64,000 bases of DNA, from assembly GCF_019204025.1 (NCBI RefSeq), contig NZ_JAGSPB010000001.1, positions 744,001 to 808,000 on the forward strand. Reading direction: 5' to 3'. Below are positions 7,780 to 17,476 of the stretch, piece by piece. Position numbers and translations under genes: made by a program. Source of the DNA: Erythrobacter ani (lineage in GTDB: Bacteria > Pseudomonadota > Alphaproteobacteria > Sphingomonadales > Sphingomonadaceae). The first letter of the stretch is position 1, and each line of letters starts with the position of its first letter. Under the pieces are notes generated by a model that saw only the letters and a program-made list of their open reading frames with translations, had not been told where the DNA came from and did no database searches.

Positions 7780-8472
7780 TCAAAATGGCTTCACCGCGCC
7801 GAGGAAGCACACCGAAGCGATGGTGATCCAATAGATGTAGGCGGCGATCCGGGCCATGCCTATCTCGCGACTCAGCGCAGCTTCCTGTTCGGCATTCGGC
7901 CCCATCGCGAGGATGCGGAACCGCTCGGTCCAGCGGCGCATCACCAGCCGCAGGAACAGGCCGATGCACAGTGCGAAAGCATAGAGCGCCATCTTCGCCG
8001 GATACCAGTGATTGCCGAGGCCCGACTTGATCGGTCCGCTCCCGGCAAAAGCCATGAAAGACACAACCAGCAGCGCCGCGATCAGTGGGTAGCGCAGCCA
8101 TTCCTCCAGCCGCGTTACAGTGATGCCGATATCGGTCTCGCGCTTGATAAAGGCGGTCCAGGTCATTGCCAGCCACACCGCGAAGAACAGCCACATCAGC
8201 CACACGCCCGCGCCATCCAGCAAGGGGACGAAGCCATAGATCTTGCCCATATGCAGGCCCAGCGGCAGCAGCAAGACGATCCCGGTGCGCGCGAGAATGT
8301 CGATCCGGTAGGCGGTTTCCATATGCCGCTTGCGCTCTTCCAACGACAGGGCAGGATTGGTCACGTGATAGCTCGTCTGGAACACGCCCCACTCGCCGCC
8401 CAGCCAGTAAACCATCGCAAGGATATGAACCCAACGCAGGATGCTGAGTTCGTTCAGATAGAGAAATTCCAT
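7780..8472 (-). CDS. Multi-spanning membrane protein of unknown function
   Basis: A 230-residue protein with about six hydrophobic segments (near residues 10-30, 60-80, 88-108, 128-148, 160-180 and 208-228). The N-terminal part (LRWVHILAMVYWLGGEWGVF) has the WVHI...W pattern seen in DUF2269/CopD-like membrane proteins. It lies 13 bases upstream of the DUF1330 gene and 27 bases after the small coiled protein, in one minus-strand operon. It might be an uptake or redox component of the regulon, but no family is certain. Confidence 0.75.
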   Translation of the reverse strand: MEFLYLNELSILRWVHILAMVYWLGGEWGVFQTSYHVTNPALSLEERKRHMETAYRIDILARTGIVLLLPLGLHMGKIYGFVPLLDGAGVWLMWLFFAVWLAMTWTAFIKRETDIGITVTRLEEWLRYPLIAALLVVSFMAFAGSGPIKSGLGNHWYPAKMALYAFALCIGLFLRLVMRRWTERFRILAMGPNAEQEAALSREIGMARIAAYIYWITIASVCFLGAVKPF

Positions 8473-8499
8473 GATCCCGTTCCCCCAAGCGCGCGGCGA

Positions 8500-8859
8500 T
8501 TATTCCCGAGAAAGCCGCTCCACCACGTCCATGATCGGCGGATCGCTCGCTTCCATCGCTTCGACCTCCTGCTGGAACCCGCGCATGATCCGCGCGACAT
8601 AGGCGCGCGTCGCCAATCCGCGCTCGTCCGCGGCTTCGCGGGTCGGTTCGTAGCGCTCAATATCCTCGCGTTTCACCACGCCATTTTCGTCGAGCAGCCG
8701 CTCGATCGTGTCCTGCCGCTCTCGCAAAGCCGAAACTTCGGCGGCCATGGCGAAGACGGTGGAATAGAGCCGGTCGAGCGCCGGGTCTTCGAAATATTCA
8801 GGACGCTTGCCCTTGGCCCGCTTGCCCGACAGCGCGACCCAGTCCATTTCCTCACTCAC
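8500..8859 (-). CDS. Small charged helical protein of unknown function
   Basis: 119 residues from a GTG at 8857-8859 that overlaps the methyltransferase TGA at 8856-8858 (GTGA), which fixes the start. The sequence is highly charged and mostly helical, with a region EVSALRERQDTIERLLDENG that could form a short coiled coil. I recognise no domain. Position between the methyltransferase and the membrane protein suggests an accessory subunit. Confidence 0.7.
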   Translation of the reverse strand: MSEEMDWVALSGKRAKGKRPEYFEDPALDRLYSTVFAMAAEVSALRERQDTIERLLDENGVVKREDIERYEPTREAADERGLATRAYVARIMRGFQQEVEAMEASDPPIMDVVERLSRE

Positions 8860-10070
8860 GCCGCCACCGCCTGTTCGGATGGCTTCCACGCGCCATAGGC
8901 ATTCCAGATCGCGGCACGTCCAAAATCCTCTTCACCCTCATCGGGCGACGGTGGGAATATCTCCGGATCGACAACCGCGCGGACCCCGGCGACGAATTGG
9001 CTTTCGCGCGGGAAGCCCGCCTCCGCCATCACCTGCTTCAAATCCTGGCCATGCATCGCCGACCAGAACGGCTCGTTGTTGTTGAACGCATCCCAGTCGC
9101 GCATGAATTGTTCGAACAGCGGCATGTCGTCCGAATATTGCGGCTGTTCGATATGAAGGATCAGCCCGCCGGGCGCGAGCACACGGTTCGCCTCGGCCAG
9201 AATGCGCGGCATCGCTTTCGACGATAGCTCGTGCAGAAACATGGTGGTTTGCACCCAATCGAACGATCCATCATCCCAGCGCGACAGGTCTTCGCCCGAG
9301 GCCTGTACGAACTTGATATTGGTAACACCCATCGCAGCGGCGCGCGCCGCGCCATAGCGCAAGGATGCGGCAGCCGTGTCGATTGCGATCACTTCCGCTT
9401 GCGGATAGGCCTGCGCGATCGGCACGGCGTTGTGCCCGACGGTGCAACCGATATCGAGGATGCGCTTGGGCTCCCAATCCGGGCGCTCCTGCTTGGCCCA
9501 GCCGACCACGGCGGTTCCCCCGCCATCGTTCAACCCGCCCAGCGCACCGCCGGTCGTCGCGAACAGACCGACATCGTAATTCGCACCGACCGTCACATCG
9601 TCTTCGCGCTCCTCGCTGTGATAGCCGCCGGGCTGGCAATGGATATCGACCGAGGTCTGGTAATGCGGCTGTTCGACCGAAGGATCGAGTTCGAGCATGC
9701 CCGAATGCTCGTTGAACTGCTTGGCCATGGCGTCGAGCTCATCGAGCTGGCGCAGCACGATCTGGCGACCATTGTGCTGGCGCATCTCCATCGAATTGCG
9801 CTTCAACGCTGACCATACGCGATGCCAGGCGTCCTTGTTCATCCCGTCGCGGATCTCATAGCGGTGTTCGGGATCGCGGCCATGTTCGGCGCGAAATGCC
9901 GGAAGCACGCGTTTTTCATACGCCAGCTTGTTCCCCGCCCCGACCGTGCCCGACAGATAGCGGTTGAAATGGGTCAGGAAATTGAACCGCGCCGCCTCGT
10001 CGTGATTGGTGCGCGGCATCATCGGGTGGCGCGTCAACGCAGTGTACGGGGGGGGCAGATCGGAAGCCAT
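8856..10070 (-). CDS. Class I SAM-dependent methyltransferase
   Basis: A 404-residue protein. Residues 1-190 are a helical extension. The C-terminal half is a Rossmann methyltransferase with motif I ILDIGCTVGHN, the acidic strand EVIAIDTAAAS and the later LAPGGLILHIEQPQ. The ATG at 10070 is preceded by AAAGGG. The shared operator lies 15-34 bases upstream of the start codon, so this is the regulated first gene of the operon 10070-7452. Its substrate is unknown. The long N-terminal extension suggests a specific small-molecule acceptor and not a generic housekeeping enzyme. Confidence 0.88.
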   Translation of the reverse strand: MASDLPPPYTALTRHPMMPRTNHDEAARFNFLTHFNRYLSGTVGAGNKLAYEKRVLPAFRAEHGRDPEHRYEIRDGMNKDAWHRVWSALKRNSMEMRQHNGRQIVLRQLDELDAMAKQFNEHSGMLELDPSVEQPHYQTSVDIHCQPGGYHSEEREDDVTVGANYDVGLFATTGGALGGLNDGGGTAVVGWAKQERPDWEPKRILDIGCTVGHNAVPIAQAYPQAEVIAIDTAAASLRYGAARAAAMGVTNIKFVQASGEDLSRWDDGSFDWVQTTMFLHELSSKAMPRILAEANRVLAPGGLILHIEQPQYSDDMPLFEQFMRDWDAFNNNEPFWSAMHGQDLKQVMAEAGFPRESQFVAGVRAVVDPEIFPPSPDEGEEDFGRAAIWNAYGAWKPSEQAVAA

Positions 10071-10084
10071 GGGTTCACCCTTTA

Positions 10085-10104
10085 AAAGTTGTCCGGACAA
10101 ATTT
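10085..10104. promoter_or_regulatory. Palindromic operator, copy 2 (TTGTCCGGACAA core)
   Basis: The exact reverse complement of the 20-mer at 874-893, with the 12-bp palindrome at 10089-10100. It precedes the methyltransferase operon on the minus strand in the same orientation relative to the gene as copy 1 has to the hydrolase. The identity of 20 bases beyond the palindrome indicates a conserved, functional site. Confidence 0.7.
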
Positions 10105-10207
10105 GCCAGAAGCCTGTGGTTTGTCAACTCAAACGGTACGCTGACCGTTCCGGTGCTGCCATTCATTGACCTAGCGCAAATGGATGCGACTAACGCCTCT
10201 TGATTGC

Positions 10208-10213
10208 TATAAT
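10208..10213 (+). promoter_or_regulatory. Candidate -10 element of putA
   Basis: A TATAAT hexamer lies about 50 bases before the putA start in an otherwise GC-rich leader. No good -35 hexamer is visible at 16-18 bases upstream, so activator dependence or chance are both possible. Confidence 0.3.
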
Positions 10214-10263
10214 GCGCAGGTCCAGATCGCGAGGAACGCGATTCACATGACGAAGGTCTCTGC

Positions 10264-13200
10264 TTGGTGACAACCCCTGATCTGCCTGCCGCAACCGCCC
10301 ACATGCTAGACCGCAGCGATCTGCGCCGGGCGTATCGCGCCTATGAAGACGCTTGCGTGGCCGAGCGGCTGGAACAGGCCAGACCGGCGGCGAAGGTCAG
10401 CGATCGGGCCGCCGCGCTTGCGATCAAGCTGATCGAAGGGGCACGGGCGCGCAAGGCCAGCGGGATCGACGCGTTCCTGCAGCAATTCGGGCTCGACACC
10501 GAAGAGGGAATCGCACTGATGTGCCTCGCCGAGGCGCTGCTGCGCGTGCCTGACCATGAAACCGCCGACGCGCTGATCCGCGACAAGATCGGTGAGATCG
10601 AATGGGGCGAACATCTGGGCGAGAGCTCGTCCACTTTCGTCAACGCCGCGACATTCTCGCTGATGCTGACCGGTGAGGTTCTGGAACAGCCGGATGAGCA
10701 CCAGCGCGGGATGGGTTCGACACTGAAGCGCGCGATGAACCGCATGGGTGAGCCGGTGATACGCACTGCGACCCTGCAAGCGATGAAGATCCTCGGCGGG
10801 CAATTCGTGTTTGGCCGCACCATCGAAGAGGCGCTCAAACGCGCCGCGCCCGAACGCGCAAAAGGCCTGACCCATTCGTTCGACATGCTCGGCGAAGCGG
10901 CGATGACCTATCCCGACGCCGCGCGGTATGCGCGCGCTTACGAAGGCGCGCTCGACCGGCTGGCGAAAGAGGCAAAGGGCGGGATCGGCCCCTCGCCCGG
11001 CATTTCGGTCAAGCTGTCGGCGCTGCATCCGAAATACGATTTTTTTCACGCCGAGAAAGCCCGCGCCGAGATCGTGCCGATTGTGAAGGCACTGGCGATC
11101 AAGGCGCGCGATGCAAACATCCACTTCACCATCGACGCAGAGGAAGCCGAACGGCTCGAACTCTCGCTCGACATTATCGAGACGCTGGTCGCCGATGACG
11201 AGCTGTTCGCCCGCGCAGACGGATCACGCTGGGAGGGCTTTGGCCTCGCCGTGCAGGCCTATCAGAAGCGCGGCGTGCCGCTGTGCGACTGGGTGGCCAA
11301 GCTCGCCCGGCGGCACGGCCGCAAGCTGTTCGTGCGGCTCGTCAAAGGGGCGTATTGGGACAGCGAGATCAAGATCAGCCAGGTGGGCGGGTATGACGAT
11401 TATCCGGTCTTCACCCGCAAGATCGCGACCGACGTGTCGTACCTCGCCTGTGCCGCGCGATTGTTCGAACATGACGATGTGATCCGTCCGGCCTTCGCCA
11501 CACACAACGCTTACACAGTGGCGGCGGTGAAGCAGATGAGTGCGGGTCGCGCGTTCGAATTCCAGCGGCTGCATGGCATGGGTGAGGAAGTCTATGAAGC
11601 CCTGCACAAGCTCGAAGGCAATTCGCCCACGCCGGTGCGCATCTACGCGCCGGTCGGCGGGCACAAGGAATTGCTCGCCTATCTCGTGCGGCGCCTGCTT
11701 GAAAACGGCGCCAACACCAGTTTCGTCAACCGGATGGGCGATGCAGACGTGCCGGCGGAGGAACTGGTTGGCGATCCGGTCAGCGAACTTGCGGCACTGT
11801 CACCCTATCGCAACCCGGCCATCCCACTGCCCGAAGACATCTTCGGCGAGCGCCTGAACAGCGCCGGGATCGACCTGTCCGATCCGCTGGTTCTGGGTCC
11901 ATTGCAGGCGAGGCTCTCAGAACTCGCGCAGCAAAGCTGGAGTGCCGAGCCGACCTTTCCGAGCGACGAGCCCGGAGAAATTGCGCCGATTACCTCGCCT
12001 CAGGACACACGCATCGAAGTCGGCACTCGCCGCGATACCACCCCCGCCGAGGTCGAGGACGCGATCACCCGTGCGATGGCGATCCAGCCGGGCTGGGACG
12101 CACTGGGCGGCGAAAAGCGCGCGCTGCTGCTCGAAGAAGCGGCCGATCTGTTCGAGGATCACGCGCCTGAATTTCTCTCGCTGTGTCAGCGCGAGGCGGG
12201 CAAGACGTTGCTCGACGCGGTGCTCGAACTGCGCGAGGCGGTCGATTTCCTGCGCTTCTATGCGGGCGAGGCCCGGCGGCAATTTTCACAGCCAATGCCG
12301 CTGCCCGGCCCGACCGGCGAGGAAAACACACTGAGCCTGCATGGCCGCGGCGTGTTCGCGACGATCAGCCCCTGGAACTTCCCGCTCGCGATCTTCATCG
12401 GCATGGCCTCGGCGGCGCTGGCGGCTGGCAACACGGTTGTCACCAAACCCGCCGAACAGACCCCGCTGATCGCCGCGCTCGCGGTGAAGCTTTGCCATCA
12501 GGCCGGCATCCCGCCCGAAGCGCTGCAATTGCTGCCCGGCGCGGGCGAAGTCGGTCAGGCGATCACTTCGGACCCGCGCATCGCCGGGGTCGCCTTCACC
12601 GGATCGACCGAGACTGCGCGGCTGATCAATCAGGCGCTGGCCGCACGCGAAGGCCCGATCGCTACCCTTATCGCCGAAACCGGCGGGCAGAACGCGATGA
12701 TCGTCGATTCCAGCGCCTTACCCGAACAGGTCGTGCGCGACGTTGTCGCCAGCTCGTTCCAGAGCGCTGGGCAGCGCTGCTCGGCCCTGCGGGTGCTATA
12801 TCTGCAGGACGACATCGCCGATGAGATGCTGGAGATGATCCGCGGCGGATTCGAGGCGCTGACCGTGGGCGACCCCGCCGACCTCGCAACCGATGTGGGC
12901 CCGGTGATCGATCCCGATGCGCAGGCCGCGCTGGAACGGCATGTGGCGCGCCGCCAGCAGAACGACCGCACCGTCTGGCGGCTCGATCTCGATGGAAGCA
13001 CCGCAAATGGCTGTTTCGTGGCGCCGACAATCATAGAGCTGGATTCGATCCTCGACCTGCGCCGGGAGAATTTCGGCCCGGTCCTCCACGTCGTACGCTA
13101 CGCATCCGAGAATCTCGGGCAGGTGATCGCCGATATCAACGCGACCGGTTACGGTCTGACGCTGGGCCTGCACAGCCGGATCGCTGCGACCCGCAAGTTC

Positions 13201-13410
13201 GTGCAGGCGCGCGCGAAAGTCGGTAACTTCTATGTCAACCGCAACCAGATCGGCGCCATCGTCGAAAGCCAGCCCTTCGGCGGCGAAGCGCTCTCGGGCA
13301 CCGGACCCAAAGCGGGAGGCCCGCACTATCTCGCGCGCTTCGCAACCGAGCGGGTGACATGCATCGACACGACCGCCGCGGGAGGCAATGCGAGCCTGCT
13401 GGCGAGTTAG
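10264..13410 (+). CDS. putA: Bifunctional proline dehydrogenase / L-glutamate gamma-semialdehyde dehydrogenase PutA
   Basis: A 1048-residue enzyme that oxidises proline to glutamate in two steps. The FAD-dependent PRODH barrel carries [25 protein letters not shown] and ATHNAYT. The ALDH domain from about residue 590 carries Glu805 (IAETGGQN) and the catalytic Cys839 ([10 protein letters not shown]). It begins with a TTG (or GTG at 10267) seven bases after GAAGG. There is no N-terminal ribbon-helix-helix domain, so this is the minimal bifunctional type and not the DNA-binding trifunctional type of E. coli. It is transcribed away from the catabolic island. Confidence 0.96.
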   Translation: MVTTPDLPAATAHMLDRSDLRRAYRAYEDACVAERLEQARPAAKVSDRAAALAIKLIEGARARKASGIDAFLQQFGLDTEEGIALMCLAEALLRVPDHETADALIRDKIGEIEWGEHLGESSSTFVNAATFSLMLTGEVLEQPDEHQRGMGSTLKRAMNRMGEPVIRTATLQAMKILGGQFVFGRTIEEALKRAAPERAKGLTHSFDMLGEAAMTYPDAARYARAYEGALDRLAKEAKGGIGPSPGISVKLSALHPKYDFFHAEKARAEIVPIVKALAIKARDANIHFTIDAEEAERLELSLDIIETLVADDELFARADGSRWEGFGLAVQAYQKRGVPLCDWVAKLARRHGRKLFVRLVKGAYWDSEIKISQVGGYDDYPVFTRKIATDVSYLACAARLFEHDDVIRPAFATHNAYTVAAVKQMSAGRAFEFQRLHGMGEEVYEALHKLEGNSPTPVRIYAPVGGHKELLAYLVRRLLENGANTSFVNRMGDADVPAEELVGDPVSELAALSPYRNPAIPLPEDIFGERLNSAGIDLSDPLVLGPLQARLSELAQQSWSAEPTFPSDEPGEIAPITSPQDTRIEVGTRRDTTPAEVEDAITRAMAIQPGWDALGGEKRALLLEEAADLFEDHAPEFLSLCQREAGKTLLDAVLELREAVDFLRFYAGEARRQFSQPMPLPGPTGEENTLSLHGRGVFATISPWNFPLAIFIGMASAALAAGNTVVTKPAEQTPLIAALAVKLCHQAGIPPEALQLLPGAGEVGQAITSDPRIAGVAFTGSTETARLINQALAAREGPIATLIAETGGQNAMIVDSSALPEQVVRDVVASSFQSAGQRCSALRVLYLQDDIADEMLEMIRGGFEALTVGDPADLATDVGPVIDPDAQAALERHVARRQQNDRTVWRLDLDGSTANGCFVAPTIIELDSILDLRRENFGPVLHVVRYASENLGQVIADINATGYGLTLGLHSRIAATRKFVQARAKVGNFYVNRNQIGAIVESQPFGGEALSGTGPKAGGPHYLARFATERVTCIDTTAAGGNASLLAS

Positions 13411-13535
13411 CGCGGCGCTGTACCCCCCGCAAATCCGGCGTTTCGCCGCATGCCGGGGTCATCGCGGTGAAGACTCCCACACCTAATACCCCGCCTCCGC
13501 TTGCCGCGCTCGCCACAATCGGGAATCACTTCTCT

Positions 13536-14090
13536 ATGGCAATTCTTTCAGACAAGTGGATTCGGGAACAGGCGCAGACGCATGGCATGATCGAGCCGTT
13601 CGTGGAGGCGCAGCGGCGCGAAGGGGTGATCTCCTATGGCCTGTCGTCCTATGGTTACGACGCGCGGGTCGCGCCTGAATTCAAGATTTTCACCAATGTC
13701 AATTCGGCCACGGTCGACCCGAAGAAGTTCGACGCCGAAAGCCTCGTAGACCGGGAAACCGATGTCTGCATCATCCCGCCCAATTCCTTTGCGCTCGCGC
13801 GCACTGTAGAATATTTCCGCGTGCCCGAGGACGTGCTGGTCATCTGTCTTGGCAAGAGCACCTATGCGCGCTGCGGCATCATCGTGAATGTCACCCCGCT
13901 GGAGCCGGGGTGGGAAGGCCACGTGACCTTGGAATTCTCCAACACCACGCCGCTACCTGCAAAGATCTACGCCAATGAAGGCGCATGCCAATTCCTGTTT
14001 CTCAAGGGTAACGAGCGCTGCGAGACGAGCTACAAGGACCGCGCGGGCAAATATATGGGCCAGCGCGGGGTGACTCTGCCGCGGCTTTAG
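13536..14090 (+). CDS. dcd: dCTP deaminase
   Basis: A 184-residue enzyme that deaminates dCTP to dUTP for thymidylate synthesis. The length and the active-site block [20 protein letters not shown] followed by [15 protein letters not shown] are typical. The start is set by the family N-terminus [13 protein letters not shown]; the open frame extends upstream to 13359 but overlaps the end of putA. The 125 bases between putA and this gene contain no other gene. Confidence 0.96.
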   Translation: MAILSDKWIREQAQTHGMIEPFVEAQRREGVISYGLSSYGYDARVAPEFKIFTNVNSATVDPKKFDAESLVDRETDVCIIPPNSFALARTVEYFRVPEDVLVICLGKSTYARCGIIVNVTPLEPGWEGHVTLEFSNTTPLPAKIYANEGACQFLFLKGNERCETSYKDRAGKYMGQRGVTLPRL

Positions 14091-14301
14091 GAGGCGCGCG
14101 ATCAAGGTTGATTCGCGAGGCACGAGCGTCTGCTTTCGACCTTAATTGCTGTCATCAAGCCACGGAGAATCTGGTGCTAAAAGCGGACGCGCTTTCTGCT
14201 AATTGCATATGTCGTAAACTGGTGGTGGAAGCTGACAGTCCGCCTTCAATCCAAGCCGATGTGATCTGCGCATTCGCTCTTTCAGGAGGCTTTGTACAAA
14301 G

Positions 14302-14341
14302 AAGAGAGAGCACTCGCGCTAGCGCAAGAGCACCCTCTCTT
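14302..14341 (-). terminator. Hairpin downstream of the SDR gene
   Basis: AAGAGAG at 14302-14308 pairs with CTCTCTT at 14335-14341, with an inner self-complementary GCGCTAGCGC at 14316-14325. It lies directly behind the minus-strand SDR stop at 14360. There is no long T tract, so it is a weak or factor-assisted terminator at best. The rest of 14091-14359 shows nothing I can call. Confidence 0.35.
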
Positions 14342-14359
14342 GGATCGGTAGCCCGGAGC

Positions 14360-15127
14360 TCAAACGTTCATCCAGCCTCCGTCTGCGACATAGTCCGCAG
14401 CTGTCACGAAGCTGGCTTCGTCTGAGCCAAGGAACACCGCCACCTCGGCGATCTCGGCCGGCTTGCCTGCGCGGCCCAAGGGAGCCCCATGTCCGGCCAT
14501 TGCTTCAAAGTCGTTGAATAGCTCGGCGGGCGCGTTCGAGTTCTCGAAGAAATTGGTCGGCACGATGCCGGGTGAGAGCGTGTTCACGCGGATACCGCGA
14601 CCACCCAGTTCCGCAGCCATGGTTCGGGCAAAGCTGCGAACCGCGGCCTTGCTGGCAAAGTAAAGCGTCCCACCAGGAGCGCCTTTCTCGTGGACTGCCG
14701 AGGCTGTCAGAATGATGGAGCTGTTGTCAGACAGAACCGGAAGAAGGGCTTGCACTGTGAAGAAAGCGCCTTTGACATTGAGGTCAAACTGGCGTGCGTA
14801 AAGTGCTTCATCCACTTGATCGATAGGAGCGAACATGCCGTTACCAGCATTGGCAAACAGGATATCGACCTTGCCGAACTCGCGTTTCGCAAACTCTGCC
14901 AGAGCGCTAAGATCCGAGATTGAGGTCGAATCCGCTACGAAGCCCAGTGCCCGTTCACCCAGTTCGGCCAGGGCATTGTCGATCCCCTCCTGTTTGCGCC
15001 CCGTGATGATCACTTCAGCACCTTCCTCGACGTAACGACGAGCGGTTGCAAGACCAATGCCGGTAGTACCGCCGGTGATGACGGCTTTCTTTGCGGCCAG
15101 ACGAGCATTGTTGGTTTGATTTGACAT
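14360..15127 (-). CDS. SDR family oxidoreductase
   Basis: A 255-residue short-chain dehydrogenase. The NAD(P) motif TGGTTGIG, the NAG motif (FANAGNGMF), and the catalytic Ser and Tyr-x3-Lys (ASAVHEKGAP, then YFASK) are all present. It is transcribed divergently from a TetR regulator. The 93 bp between the two starts hold three similar palindromes, so this SDR is probably the regulator's target, as in many quinone- or electrophile-responsive TetR-SDR pairs. The substrate is unknown. Confidence 0.92.
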   Translation of the reverse strand: MSNQTNNARLAAKKAVITGGTTGIGLATARRYVEEGAEVIITGRKQEGIDNALAELGERALGFVADSTSISDLSALAEFAKREFGKVDILFANAGNGMFAPIDQVDEALYARQFDLNVKGAFFTVQALLPVLSDNSSIILTASAVHEKGAPGGTLYFASKAAVRSFARTMAAELGGRGIRVNTLSPGIVPTNFFENSNAPAELFNDFEAMAGHGAPLGRAGKPAEIAEVAVFLGSDEASFVTAADYVADGGWMNV

Positions 15128-15143
15128 GGTGATATTCCTTTTC

Positions 15144-15215
15144 TTGACTGATCGGTAAAGTTCAGCTAGGCCACGTTGAACGATCAGTCAAGAACTATTT
15201 TGAACGAAAGGTCAA
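15144..15215. promoter_or_regulatory. Three TetR-type operator-like palindromes between SDR and tetR
   Basis: Three 16-mers share a TTnAnnGAnnnGTnAA pattern: TTGACTGATCGGTAAA (15144-15159), TTGAACGATCAGTCAA (15176-15191) and TTGAACGAAAGGTCAA (15200-15215). In addition, TTCTTGACTGATCG (15141-15154) and CGATCAGTCAAGAA (15181-15194) form a perfect 14-bp inverted repeat. The spacing between site centres is 32 and 24 bases. Confidence 0.65.
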
Positions 15216-15220
15216 AAAAG

Positions 15221-15820
15221 ATGCGTGCCGCCTCCTTTGATCGCGAAGAAACCATCGAAAAGATCATGAACGCCTTCTGGGAACACGGATATGAGGCTAC
15301 TTCAATCCAGGTCCTGGAAGCAGCGACGGGGCTTAAGAGGCAAAGCCTCTACAACGCCTTCGGCAATAAGGACGCGATGTTTGAACTGGCCAGCAATCGT
15401 TACGACATGGCAGTATCGCGTAAGCTCTTTGCCACTCTGGACCATGCCGACCCCGTAATCGCCCTTCGCGAATTCTTTGCGGCCCAACTCGCCGTGTTAG
15501 TCGATGCGGACCAACCCGCTGGCTGTTTCGTTGCTGGAGGGCAGCAAGAGCTCGCTAATCGGTCTGAAGGGCAGCTAAGCGAGCAGATGAGAGCGATGAT
15601 CGAAGAGCAGCATGATCAGCTCGTCGCCGCATTCGAACGATGGAAGGCGGATGGCAAGATTGCTGATGAGACGGATACTCACGCACTTTCCGCAATCGTG
15701 ATGGCGTTGGTGCGAGGTCAAGCCGTTCTAGGCCGCTCTTCTTTATCGTATCCTATCATCGAGCAGAGCGCAGCGCTAGCGCCGGGCTTGATCGAAAGAT
15801 ATCTGGCCGCGCCAACTTAG
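15221..15820 (+). CDS. TetR/AcrR family transcriptional regulator
   Basis: A 199-residue repressor. The N-terminal helix-turn-helix reads HGYEATSIQVLEAATGLKRQ followed by SLYNAFGNKDAMF, and the C-terminal ligand domain is of the TetR_C type with a conserved GCFVAGG segment. The ATG at 15221 follows GAAAGG by nine bases; a TTG at 15176 in the same frame would start inside the operator region and is less likely. It is divergent from the SDR gene and probably represses both genes. Confidence 0.9.
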   Translation: MRAASFDREETIEKIMNAFWEHGYEATSIQVLEAATGLKRQSLYNAFGNKDAMFELASNRYDMAVSRKLFATLDHADPVIALREFFAAQLAVLVDADQPAGCFVAGGQQELANRSEGQLSEQMRAMIEEQHDQLVAAFERWKADGKIADETDTHALSAIVMALVRGQAVLGRSSLSYPIIEQSAALAPGLIERYLAAPT

Positions 15821-16284
15821 AAGCTGTTGACGACGAGTTATGCGAACGACCGCAACGGGGTCGTTCGCAGTCGCAAGGACCTCAGCATTAGAGAGTTCGC
15901 TATTCTGATGTTCTTTTCCAAAAGCAGGCATTCCGCTCCCCACCCACATCAAGACCTTCGCCATTTCCTACACCGCGCCCACCTGACATGGTCGCACCAC
16001 CATGATGGCGAACCTCATCCTCAATCTGCCCAAGGCGATCCGTGTTGGAAAAGTGTCAACCGGGCGCATTTGCCTCAAGGCACTGAAGACAAAAGATAAA
16101 GACCTTCTTGAGCCGCTTGACACGGTGTCAACTTTGTCACCCTTCTTCGCGAGTGCCGCACTTATCCCGGAACAAGCCGCCAGCCGCATGATTGAAAGCA
16201 CAAGCTGGCAGTCGCGGCCAGAATGACTAACTAGGCTGCATCCGGAACCGGCCTTCGCCGGACACCCGATCAACGGAGAGACAC
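15821..16284. other. Gene-poor interval with a TTGACAC/GTGTCAA palindrome
   Basis: This 464-bp stretch holds only short open frames without recognisable similarity on either strand. It contains a perfect 15-bp palindrome TTGACACGGTGTCAA at 16117-16131 and a matching half site GTGTCAA at 16053-16059. A GGAGAG ribosome site for the next gene ends the interval. It may contain a decayed gene, but I cannot show one. Confidence 0.4.
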
Positions 16285-17460
16285 ATGGCTGAACCCGAAT
16301 TCGACATCATCATCTACGGCGCAACCGGATATACCGGGCGTCTCGTCGCCGAACATTTCGTGCGTCAGTACGGCGGCAAGGCGGACGCGCCCAAATGGGC
16401 GATGGCAGGGCGCAACAAGGCCAAGCTGGAAGATGTTCGCACGCTGATTGGCGCGCCGGACGATACTCCGCTGGTCGTTGCCGATGCAGACAGCCGCGAA
16501 GCGGTCGAGGCGATGTGCAAGCGGACCAAAGTCGTCATCACCACGGTCGGTCCGTACCAGCTTTACGGAGATGAACTGGTTGCCGCCTGCGCGCGCACCG
16601 GAACTGACTATACCGATCTTTCGGGCGAGCCTGCCTGGATGGCGGAGAAGATTGAGGAACTCGAAGACATTGCGAAGAAAAGCGGCGCGCGGATCTGTTT
16701 CTCCAGCGGCTTCGATTCGATCCCGTTCGATCTGGGCGTGCTGATGGCTCAGAAAGAAGCGAAGAAGCGCTTCGGCAAGCCCGCCCCCCGCATTCGCGGC
16801 CGGGTGCGCGCGATGCAGGGCACGTTCTCGGGCGGCACCGCGGCCAGCCTGGGCGCGACAATGAAAGCGGCGGCAAAGAACCCGAGGCTGATCAACGTCC
16901 TGCGCGATCCCTTTGCTTTGACACCCGGTTTCGAAGGGCCGGATCAGCCATCCGGCATGGTCCCGAGGCATGAAAAGGATCTGGACAAATGGGCCGCGCC
17001 GTTCGTGATGGCGCCGATCAATACGAAGAACGTGCACCGGACGAACTTCCTGCTCGGTCATCCCTATGGCGAAGATTTCAAGTACGATGAAATGGTCCTC
17101 ACCAGCCCGGGCGAAGCGGGCAAGAAGATGGCCGAGGCCGCGACCGAGATGATGAAAAATCCCTTCGGCGCGAAACCTCCCAAACCGGGTGAAGGCCCGA
17201 CCGAAGAGGAGCGCGAGAACGGATTTTACGATGTGCTTTTCGTTGCCGAAATGCCCGACGGTCAGGCGCTGCATTACAGCGTCAAGGGCAAGTACGATCC
17301 GGGATATGGTTCGACCAGCCGGATGATCGCGGAAACCGCAATCGCGCTCAGCGAAAGCGACGCACCGGGCGGTATCGGAACGCCGGGATCGTTCCTCGGC
17401 GAAACGCTGGTCAAACGGCTGGAGGCGAACGCCGAACTGACTTTTGCTGCCGAAAACTGA
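16285..17460 (+). CDS. Saccharopine dehydrogenase-like NAD(P)-binding oxidoreductase
   Basis: A 391-residue protein of the saccharopine dehydrogenase/trans-acting enoyl reductase family. The N-terminal Rossmann motif IIYGATGYTGRLVAEHF and the following VGPYQLYGDELVAACA and TDYTDLSGE segments are characteristic. Relatives act as oxidoreductases in membranes or on polyketide lipids, and many remain uncharacterised. It is a single gene with its own ribosome site and ends at a strong bidirectional terminator shared with the TonB receptor. Confidence 0.9.
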   Translation: MAEPEFDIIIYGATGYTGRLVAEHFVRQYGGKADAPKWAMAGRNKAKLEDVRTLIGAPDDTPLVVADADSREAVEAMCKRTKVVITTVGPYQLYGDELVAACARTGTDYTDLSGEPAWMAEKIEELEDIAKKSGARICFSSGFDSIPFDLGVLMAQKEAKKRFGKPAPRIRGRVRAMQGTFSGGTAASLGATMKAAAKNPRLINVLRDPFALTPGFEGPDQPSGMVPRHEKDLDKWAAPFVMAPINTKNVHRTNFLLGHPYGEDFKYDEMVLTSPGEAGKKMAEAATEMMKNPFGAKPPKPGEGPTEEERENGFYDVLFVAEMPDGQALHYSVKGKYDPGYGSTSRMIAETAIALSESDAPGGIGTPGSFLGETLVKRLEANAELTFAAEN

Positions 17461-17476
17461 TCCGGCAGCTCGCATG

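Noticed and set aside
7765-8898. A 377-codon plus-strand frame across the membrane protein and the small charged protein
   Set aside because: The minus-strand genes have overlapping starts, signals and operon structure; the plus frame has only compositional bias.
14108-14425. A 105-codon plus-strand frame between dcd and the SDR
   Set aside because: No ribosome site, overlap with the end of the SDR gene and no similarity.
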